A DNA stretch of 53,478 bases from UBA668 sp038234785. GTDB taxonomy: Bacteria; Actinomycetota; Acidimicrobiia; Acidimicrobiales; Ilumatobacteraceae. A program made the translations under genes and the position numbers. The notes under the pieces were generated by a model. That model saw only the letters and a list, made by a program, of their open reading frames with translations, was not told where the DNA came from and ran no database searches. Positions 48,654 through 53,478 of this stretch are shown piece by piece. The stretch is from NCBI GenBank assembly GCA_038234785.1, contig JBBQTC010000017.1:1-53478 (forward strand), given 5' to 3'. How positions within the stretch are numbered: position 1 is the stretch's first letter; every line of letters starts with the position of its first letter.

Positions 48654-48667
48654 CACGGCAACGGTCG

Positions 48668-48696
48668 AGCCTATCCGCGAGGAACGCGGTCGTCAA
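48668..48696 (-). promoter_or_regulatory. Promoter 2 of rpoB-rpoC
   Basis: Minus-strand TTGACG (48691-48696), 17-base spacer, TAGGCT (48668-48673). It would give a leader of about 85 bases. A strong match to the housekeeping sigma consensus. Confidence 0.65.
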
Positions 48697-48735
48697 CCGC
48701 TCGAGCAGGAGCCCGGCGGCGATTCGTTGGGCGGA

Positions 48736-48765
48736 ACGGTAAGCCTCCAAACCCCATGATGTCAA
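48736..48765 (-). promoter_or_regulatory. Promoter 1 of rpoB-rpoC
   Basis: Minus-strand TTGACA (48760-48765, perfect -35), 18-base spacer, TACCGT (48736-48741). With promoter 2 it forms a tandem pair in the 355-bp gap between rplL and rpoB; the rest of that gap is the untranslated leader and a terminator hairpin. Confidence 0.65.
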
Positions 48766-48874
48766 GGCTTTCCGATGCGTCAGGGCCTGGCGGGTTGCTC
48801 CACACCTGGTCGCAGAGGGTGGTGAGACGACCGCGGAACCCACGCCCACGCCCGTCCGAGGGCCCGGACGCGCA

Positions 48875-48902
48875 AGGGACCCGGGGCGAACCCCGGGTCC
48901 CT
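48875..48902 (-). terminator. Hairpin terminator between rplL and rpoB
   Basis: AGGGACCCGGGG (48875-48886), loop CGAA, CCCCGGGTCCCT (48891-48902): a 12-bp perfect stem, UUCG loop on the transcribed strand, starting 31 bases after the rplL stop. No U tract follows. It separates or attenuates rplJL from rpoBC. Confidence 0.75.
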
Positions 48903-48932
48903 CGTTGGATCAACGCGGCGTCGCCGCAGGGA

Positions 48933-49310
48933 TCACTTGACTTCGACGCTGGCGCCGGCCTCGGCCAGCTTGGCCTTGGCTGCTTCTGCGGCTTCCTTGG
49001 TGGCCTTCTCGAGGACCGGCTTCGGGGCCGCATCGACGAGGTCCTTGGCCTCCTTGAGGCCCAGGCTGGTCAGCTCGCGCACGACCTTGATGACCTGGAT
49101 CTTCTGGGCACCGGCATCGGTGAGGATGACGTCGAATTCGTCCTTCTCCTCCTCGGCCGGGGCAGCGGCGGCACCGGCGGCACCGGCAGCGGCAACCGCG
49201 ACCGGGGCAGCGGCGGTGACGCCGAACTTCTCTTCGAATGCGTCGAGGAGCTCCTTGAGCTCGATGACGGTGAGTGCGCTGATTTCGTCGAGGATCGTTG
49301 CGATCGACAT
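48933..49310 (-). CDS. rplL: 50S ribosomal protein L7/L12
   Basis: A 125-aa stalk protein: N-terminal dimerisation domain (MSIATILDEISALTVIELKELLDAFEEKFGV), an Ala-rich hinge (about residues 34-54), and the factor-binding C-terminal domain (EKDEFDVILTDAGAQKIQVIKVVRELTSLGLKEAKDLV). The protein begins Met-Ser-Ile, so the mature N-terminus should be Ser, as in E. coli where RimL acetylates it. It follows rplJ by 61 bases. Confidence 0.97.
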   Translation of the reverse strand: MSIATILDEISALTVIELKELLDAFEEKFGVTAAAPVAVAAAGAAGAAAAPAEEEKDEFDVILTDAGAQKIQVIKVVRELTSLGLKEAKDLVDAAPKPVLEKATKEAAEAAKAKLAEAGASVEVK

Positions 49311-49371
49311 TGGACTTTTCTCCTGTGTGAGTTCTTGTTACGTGTGGTGAGTCAGTGCGAAGTGGAGCTGC

Positions 49372-49905
49372 TCAGGCAGCTTCCTTCTGATCGATGAGGG
49401 CCTTGAGGCCATAGGCAAAGTTGCGGGGCAATGCCTGCAACAGACCGGCGGTCTTCACCAGCGGCGCTTGCAGCGCACCGGCGAACATCGCCAGCAGGGT
49501 CTCGCGGCTGGGCAGTTCGGCAAGGGCGTCGATGTCCTTCGCGGTCAGCACTGTGCTGCCCATGGACCCACCCTTGACGATCAGCATCGGGTTGGCCTTG
49601 GCGGCGTCACGGAGGCTCTTGGCCACCGCGGCGATGTCGCCCGAGGCGAACGTGATGCCCGAGGGACCCACCAGCAATTCGGTGAGACCGTCGAGGCCTG
49701 CGTTCTGTGCGCCGAACCGGGCGAGGGTGTTCTTGTACACCTTGTACTCGCCGCCTGCGCTTCGCAGCTGCTTGCGCAGCGTGGCGAGTTGGCCGACGCT
49801 CATGCCGCGGTACTCGGTGATGAACACCGCATCGGCGGACTTCAGCTTGTCGGTGATCTCTTCGACCACCGCAACCTTTTCTGCACGGGGATTTTCTGTC
49901 GTCAT
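49372..49905 (-). CDS. rplJ: 50S ribosomal protein L10
   Basis: A 177-aa stalk base protein (MTTENPRAEKVAVVEEITDKLKSADAVFITEYRGMSV...), with the C-terminal helix that binds L12 dimers. The ATG at 49905 is fixed by a near-perfect AAAGGAGGTG six bases upstream. L10-L12 binds the leader of its own mRNA in many bacteria, and a candidate leader lies directly upstream. Confidence 0.97.
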   Translation of the reverse strand: MTTENPRAEKVAVVEEITDKLKSADAVFITEYRGMSVGQLATLRKQLRSAGGEYKVYKNTLARFGAQNAGLDGLTELLVGPSGITFASGDIAAVAKSLRDAAKANPMLIVKGGSMGSTVLTAKDIDALAELPSRETLLAMFAGALQAPLVKTAGLLQALPRNFAYGLKALIDQKEAA

Positions 49906-50101
49906 TCTGTACACCTCCTTTCGCTTCGACTCGGAGTGCTCGCAAACAGCGAACACCGCGAGGAGCGAACGAAGGAACCGACTTTGACGGCGGGACTGCG
50001 AACGATCCGGCGAGTATTCACCTCGGCTGGTGGAACGAGTTCCATTGTCCGCACCTGAACAGGATTGGGCCAGCGGTCTACGGCGAGCGACCGGTATGTG
50101 A
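49906..50101 (-). ncRNA. Candidate L10 leader (rplJ 5' untranslated autoregulatory region)
   Basis: About 195 bases between the predicted transcript start and rplJ. It contains TAGACCGCTGG (minus strand, 50070-50080), which resembles the conserved L10-binding segment of rplJ leaders in other actinobacteria as I remember it, plus several potential pairings. The full leader fold was not computed. Confidence 0.45.
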
Positions 50102-50107
50102 GCGCTC

Positions 50108-50136
50108 AGGCTAACGGGCGCTCGGCGATGCACCAA
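50108..50136 (-). promoter_or_regulatory. Promoter of rplJ-rplL
   Basis: Minus-strand TTGGTG (50131-50136), 17-base spacer, TAGCCT (50108-50113), just after the end of the acetyltransferase gene. It would give rplJL its own transcript with the long leader. Confidence 0.55.
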
Positions 50137-50145
50137 CAGGGCGCG

Positions 50146-50649
50146 TCATCCAGAGGGGATGGCCCACACGACCTCGCCGTCGTCGACCTCGTCCGTGGGC
50201 GCCAGGCCGAGCTTCGCGGCAACCCGCGCCGAGGCGGCATGGTCGGGATGAATCGTCGCGGTGATCCGGGCGACGCCCGACGAACGGAGCCATGCGACCA
50301 CGGCACCGGCGGCCTCCGACGCCAGGCCCCGACCCTGGTGGGCGACGCCGATCTCCCACGCGACTGCGGCCCACGACCGATCAGCGGCGACAGTGGCCTG
50401 CATGGCGCCGACCGGCGCCGAGTCATCTCCGACGCGCAGGATCCAGTTGTACCAGCGCTCGGACCGGTCGTGGTTCCAACCGGTTTCGAGCTGTTCGTAA
50501 CGTCGGCGAAGGAGATCGGCGTCCATCGACTCACCGCCGGTGAAGGTGAACATCGCCTCGTCGGCGTAGATCTCGACCATGCCGTCGGCGTCGTCCGCAC
50601 GGAGCGGCGACAGCGTCAGGCGGTCGGTGACGAGGGACGGAGTGGTCAC
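50146..50649 (-). CDS. GNAT acetyltransferase, RimJ/RimL-like
   Basis: A 167-aa GNAT protein with the RimJ/RimL-type start (LVTDRLTLSPLRADDADGMVEIYAD), the acetyl-CoA loop EIGVAHQGRGLASEAAGAVVAWL and the C-terminal HPDHAASARVAAKLGL. The GTG start overlaps the rplA stop by four bases (GTGA), so it is translated with rplK-rplA, and it lies just before rplJ-rplL. In E. coli RimL acetylates the N-terminal Ser of L12; here L12 also starts with Ser. A role in L12 acetylation is plausible but unproven; many GNATs of this type have other substrates. Confidence 0.85.
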   Translation of the reverse strand: MTTPSLVTDRLTLSPLRADDADGMVEIYADEAMFTFTGGESMDADLLRRRYEQLETGWNHDRSERWYNWILRVGDDSAPVGAMQATVAADRSWAAVAWEIGVAHQGRGLASEAAGAVVAWLRSSGVARITATIHPDHAASARVAAKLGLAPTDEVDDGEVVWAIPSG

Positions 50650-51341
50650 ACCTCGGGGCGGAGACGGTTGGTGTCGACCCTGACACCAGGCCCCATGGTG
50701 GAGCTGACCGTGATCTTGCGGAGGTAACGGCCCTTGGCCGATGCCGGCTTCGCGCGCTGGAGCTCGTCGAGCACCGCCCGGAAGTTGGCCTCGATGGCGT
50801 CGAGCTCGAAGCTCACCTTGCCGAGCTGCACGTGCACGTTGCCGTAGCGATCGGTGCGGTACTCGACCTTGCCGCCCTTGAACTCGCCGATCGCGCGGGC
50901 GACGTCGTTGGTGACGGTGCCCGTCTTCGGGTTCGGCATGAGGCCACGGGGGCCGAGCGCCCGACCGAGACGACCGACGAGCGGCATCATGTCGGGAGTG
51001 GCGATGGCCACGTCGAAGTTGAAGTTGCCCTTCTCGATCTCGGCGGCGAGATCATCGGCACCCACCAGGTCGGCGCCCGCATCGCGGGCCTGCTGGGCGG
51101 CTTCTCCGGAAGCGAAGACGGCGACGCGCACGTCCTTGCCGGTGCCGCTGGGCAGACCGACGGTGCCGCGCACCATCTGGTCGGCCTTACGGGGATCGAC
51201 GCCGAGGCGCACGGCCACGTCGATGGTCTCGTCGAACTTGGCCGGAGCCAAGGTCTTCACCAGGTTCAGCGCCTCGGTGGGCGTGAACAGCTGGTCACGA
51301 TCGTACTTCTTGGTCGCATCAGCGAACTTCTTGCCGGACAT
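50646..51341 (-). CDS. rplA: 50S ribosomal protein L1
   Basis: A 231-aa L1-stalk protein. MSGKKFADATKKYDRDQLFTPTEALNLVK at the start, the rRNA-binding signature region (GLPSGTGKDVRVAVFA), and MPLVGRLGRALGPRGLMPNPKTGTVT. It follows rplK by 68 bases. In other bacteria L1 also represses translation of its own L11-L1 mRNA. Confidence 0.97.
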   Translation of the reverse strand: MSGKKFADATKKYDRDQLFTPTEALNLVKTLAPAKFDETIDVAVRLGVDPRKADQMVRGTVGLPSGTGKDVRVAVFASGEAAQQARDAGADLVGADDLAAEIEKGNFNFDVAIATPDMMPLVGRLGRALGPRGLMPNPKTGTVTNDVARAIGEFKGGKVEYRTDRYGNVHVQLGKVSFELDAIEANFRAVLDELQRAKPASAKGRYLRKITVSSTMGPGVRVDTNRLRPEV

Positions 51342-51409
51342 GAGTGTCTCCCTCAGGGTTGACGCCGCCGGGCGAGGTGATCCCGGTCGAGCGGTGGTGG
51401 AACTGGATT

Positions 51410-51838
51410 TCAGGCGGTGACGGTGAGGCCCATGGAGCGGGCCGTGCCACGGATCTGCTGCTTCGCGGCCTCGAGGTCGTAGGCGTTGAGGTCGGGCATC
51501 TTGATCTTGGCGACTTCTTCGATGTCGGCCTCGGTGACGCTGCCGGCGGTGGCCTTGCCGGGGTTCGAGGAACCCTTGGCGATCTTGGCCTTCTCCCGGA
51601 GCAGCACGGGGGCCGGCGGGGTCTTGAGGACGAACGTGAACGTGCGGTCCTCGAAGATGGTGATCTCCACGGGGATGATCGTGCCGACCTGGGACTCGGT
51701 GGCAGCGTTGTACTGCTTGACGAAGTCCATGATGCCCACGCCGTGCGGCCCGAGCGCGGTACCCACGGGCGGGGCCGGAGTGGCCTTGCCTGCGGGGATC
51801 TGGATCTTGACGATCGCAGCGACCTTCTTCTTTGCCAT
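51410..51838 (-). CDS. rplK: 50S ribosomal protein L11
   Basis: A 142-aa GTPase-centre protein with the L11 signature (QIPAGKATPAPPVGTALGPHGVGIMDFVKQYNAAT) and a conserved C-terminal rRNA-binding domain (GSVTEADIEEVAKIKMPDLNAYDLEAAKQQIRGTARSMG). It follows nusG by 45 bases. Confidence 0.97.
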   Translation of the reverse strand: MAKKKVAAIVKIQIPAGKATPAPPVGTALGPHGVGIMDFVKQYNAATESQVGTIIPVEITIFEDRTFTFVLKTPPAPVLLREKAKIAKGSSNPGKATAGSVTEADIEEVAKIKMPDLNAYDLEAAKQQIRGTARSMGLTVTA

Positions 51839-51883
51839 GACTGACTACTTCCTTGTGATGTTGCCTGCTGGTGCTGAGCGGGC

Positions 51884-52678
51884 TTACAGCTTGCTGACCT
51901 GGCTGAAGTCCATCTCCACGAGGGTCTCGCGACCGAAGATGTTCACCAGCACCTTGAGCTTCATGTGATCTGCATTGATCTCGGCGACCGTGCCGGCGAA
52001 GTCCGCGAACGGGCCTTCCTTCACGCGCACGCTCTCGCCCACCTCGTAATCGAGCTTGGGCTTCTTGCGGGTGGGCATGCCACCCGTTCCGTCGCCCTTG
52101 GCGGCGAGGAAGGTCTGCACCTCACGCCGCGACAGCGGCGTTGGCTTCTGACCCTGCTTGCTCTGCCCGACGAACCCGGTGACACCAGGGGTGTTGCGGA
52201 TGCAGTACCAGCTGTCGTCGTCCATCTGGCAACGAACGAGCAGGTACCCGGGGAAGACCTTCTTCTGGACGGTCTGCTTGCGACCGTTCTTGAACTCGTC
52301 GACCTCTTCCATGGGGATGACGATCTCGTAGATCTTCTCCTCCATGTTCATGCTCTGGATGCGAGCGGTGAGGTTGGCAGTGACCTTCTTCTCGTACCCG
52401 GACTGCGTGTGGACCACGTACCACTGACCCGGACGGATCCAGGGGTCGTCGAACGGCTCGGCCTCTTCGGCGTCGTCCGCTGCGGCTGCCGCATCGGGAT
52501 CGGCCTCGGCGGACAGGTCGAACGTCGCGTCGACCACGTCGTCGCTGGTGACGTCGGAGGGCGTGTCGTCGGAGGGCGTGTCGTCGGACGCAGTCGCGTC
52601 CGCCGTCGCCTGATCGATGATCACCTCGTCGGTGGTCTCGTCGAGTTCGGTGGTGTCGGGGGTGATGTCGTTGCTCAT
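51884..52678 (-). CDS. nusG: Transcription elongation/termination factor NusG with acidic N-terminal extension
   Basis: A 264-aa NusG. Residues ~88-200 are the NGN domain (WYVVHTQSGYEKKVTANL, PGYLLVRCQMDDDSWYCIRNTPGVTGFVG), and residues ~210-264 the KOW domain (VGESVRVKEGPFADFAGTVAEIN). The first ~87 residues are an extra acidic, Asp/Thr/Ala-rich tail; shorter extensions are common in actinobacterial NusG. It includes a tandem DTPSD pair encoded by a 15-bp repeat. ATG 52678 lies just after the secE stop. Confidence 0.95.
   Translation of the reverse strand: MSNDITPDTTELDETTDEVIIDQATADATASDDTPSDDTPSDVTSDDVVDATFDLSAEADPDAAAAADDAEEAEPFDDPWIRPGQWYVVHTQSGYEKKVTANLTARIQSMNMEEKIYEIVIPMEEVDEFKNGRKQTVQKKVFPGYLLVRCQMDDDSWYCIRNTPGVTGFVGQSKQGQKPTPLSRREVQTFLAAKGDGTGGMPTRKKPKLDYEVGESVRVKEGPFADFAGTVAEINADHMKLKVLVNIFGRETLVEMDFSQVSKL
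52554..52583. repeat. Two 15-bp tandem copies in the nusG acidic tail
   Basis: TCGGAGGGCGTGTCG at 52554-52568 and 52569-52583, encoding a repeated SDDTP unit (read on the minus strand). Confidence 0.7.
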
Positions 52679-52680
52679 GA

Positions 52681-52977
52681 TCAGTCGTACAGCCAGCCGG
52701 AGAGGACACCGAACAGCGAGTCGAGTCCGAAGATGTAGCCCGTGTACAAGATGACGGTGACGAGGACGATGATCGAGAACCGACGGACCTCGGGCCACTT
52801 GGGCCAGGAGACCTTCCGCATCTCGTCGCGTACTTCGCGCAGGTACTGCACCGCGCCGGTGCGTTCCTTCTTCGTGCGCGTCGCAGCCGGGGCGCGGGTG
52901 GGTTGTCCCTGATCGTTCAGGGCACCCTGGCGCTTCAGCTGACGCTTCTGCTCTCGGTTCAGGTCATCCAATGACAT
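52681..52977 (-). CDS. secE: Preprotein translocase subunit SecE
   Basis: A 98-aa protein with a basic N-terminus, the conserved amphipathic segment YLREVRDEMRKVSWPKWPEV and one membrane helix (FSIIVLVTVILYTGYIFGLDSLF). It stabilises SecY in the translocon. ATG 52977 was chosen; it ends two bases before nusG. Confidence 0.95.
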   Translation of the reverse strand: MSLDDLNREQKRQLKRQGALNDQGQPTRAPAATRTKKERTGAVQYLREVRDEMRKVSWPKWPEVRRFSIIVLVTVILYTGYIFGLDSLFGVLSGWLYD

Positions 52978-53030
52978 CTGTACGCTCGGTTCTTCACCTC
53001 GGACGAGGTGGGTGCGATGTTGGGTATGGG

Positions 53031-53103
53031 CAGGGCAGGAGGGATTCGAACCCCCGACCGTCGGTTTTGGAGACCGATGCTCTACCAGCTGAGCTACTGC
53101 CCT
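53031..53103 (-). tRNA. tRNA-Trp (anticodon CCA)
   Basis: A cloverleaf with acceptor arms AGGGCAG/CTGCCCT, D arm (GTAGCTCAGCTGGTAGAGC), anticodon stem-loop with CTCCAAA (anticodon CCA) and T arm (GGGTTCGAATCC), followed by discriminator G. The CCA end is not encoded. It lies between rpmG and secE. Confidence 0.97.
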
Positions 53104-53161
53104 CTGGGGGCGACCGGTAACGCTACCAGCCACCCCTCGAGGTGCGACCCCGTGGTTGGGG

Positions 53162-53326
53162 TCAGCGCGTTTCCTTGTGCACGGTGTGCTTGCGGTCGTT
53201 GTTGCAGTACTTCTTCATCTCGAGTCGTTCGCGATCGTTGATCTTGGACTTCATCGTGATGTAGTTGCGGTGCTTGCACTCGGTGCACTCGAGGGTGATC
53301 TTCACCCGCTTGTCGTTCCTGGCCAT
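53162..53326 (-). CDS. rpmG: 50S ribosomal protein L33, one zinc Cys missing
   Basis: A 54-aa protein (MARNDKRVKITLECTECKHRNYIT...). The zinc-type (C+) form normally has two CxxC pairs. Here the first (CTEC) is intact, but the second reads CNND, so the fourth Cys is Asp. It may bind zinc with three Cys plus Asp, or weakly. It follows the tuf gene by nine bases. Confidence 0.93.
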   Translation of the reverse strand: MARNDKRVKITLECTECKHRNYITMKSKINDRERLEMKKYCNNDRKHTVHKETR

Positions 53327-53335
53327 CTGGGGTCC

Positions 53336-53478
53336 TTACTTCGTGATCTTGGTGACGCGGCCGGCGCCCACGGTACGGCCACCCTCACGGATGGCGAAAC
53401 GAAGACCCTCGTCCATCGCGATCGGCTTGCCCAACTCGACAGTGATCTCCACGTTGTCGCCCGGCATCACCATCTCGG
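53336..53478 (-). CDS. tuf: Elongation factor Tu, C-terminal end only
   Basis: The last 46 codons of EF-Tu, read on the minus strand and running off the right edge: EMVMPGDNVEITVELGKPI...LRFAIREGGRTVGAGRVTKITK, the canonical domain III ending. The tuf-rpmG-tRNA-Trp-secE-nusG order is seen in several phyla and places tuf here rather than after rpsG. Confidence 0.97.
   Translation of the reverse strand, partial: EMVMPGDNVEITVELGKPIAMDEGLRFAIREGGRTVGAGRVTKITK

Noticed and set aside
50099..50108. Perfect palindrome TGAGCGCTCA near the rplJ promoter
   Set aside because: It is only 10 bp and lies at the expected transcript start; GC-rich palindromes of this size are common by chance, so it is not called as an operator.
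53120..53148. Possible promoter for tRNA-Trp (TAGCGT at 53120-53125)
   Set aside because: The -35 (GTCGCA) is poor, and transcription from tuf-rpmG would cover the tRNA.

Overview
The window is a gene-dense, high-GC stretch of bacterial chromosome with frequent GTG starts and many ATGA/GTGA start-stop overlaps. It carries a PPOX-class (possibly F420-using) oxidoreductase, DinB-fold proteins of the kind common in mycothiol producers, a NusG with a long acidic N-terminus, and a Nei-type glycosylase. The rpoB/rpoC and ribosomal protein sequences read as Actinomycetota, and the accessory gene set suggests an uncultured or marine/soil member of the class Acidimicrobiia (Ilumatobacter-like). That placement is inferred from protein appearance; no search was run. 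I found no insertion sequence, prophage, integrase or CRISPR array.

Left part (1-13.1 kb). A minus-strand cluster reads right to left: histidine kinase, LuxR-type response regulator, ABC ATPase, two large FtsX-type permeases, a PPOX oxidoreductase and a DUF3052 protein. Most junctions are 1-4 base overlaps, so this looks like a two-component system driving an envelope-type ABC exporter. Divergent from it is a 1149-aa class III cyclase/ATPase/TPR regulator, followed by a convergent Nei-family glycosylase.

Middle (13.2-37.2 kb). There is a secreted subtilisin-like protease with three C-terminal repeats, coupled to a degenerate NUDIX protein; a WYL regulator divergent from a DinB-fold protein; a B12-binding protein-sucC-sucD operon; a flavodoxin; UvrD/PcrA helicase; a ClC antiporter that looks like the fluoride subclass; a DUF445 protein; a DNA methyltransferase with an extra C-terminal domain; an Old Yellow Enzyme coupled to purE-purK; DedA; an MFS drug exporter with its TetR regulator and a clear operator; and a DUF3291-GNAT fusion.

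Right part (37.3-53.5 kb). This is the transcription/translation core, read right to left: tuf (3' end only), rpmG, tRNA-Trp, secE, nusG, rplK, rplA, a GNAT acetyltransferase, rplJ, rplL, rpoB, rpoC, then rpsL and rpsG. Two things break the usual order. A RimL-like acetyltransferase gene sits inside the L11-L1/L10-L12 cluster. A capB-capC (poly-gamma-glutamate synthase type) pair lies on the opposite strand between rpoC and rpsL, and its CapC contains two fused copies of the normally single CapC unit. RpsL carries a natural arginine at residue 88, a streptomycin-resistance position.

Regulation visible in the DNA: promoters for the B12-sucCD operon, rplJL, rpoBC (two in tandem) and rpsLG; three strong hairpins, two of them with a UUCG loop on the minus strand; a palindromic operator over the -10 of the MFS gene; and a recurrent TANNNT hexamer 6-9 bases before start codons, which points to widespread leaderless transcription.
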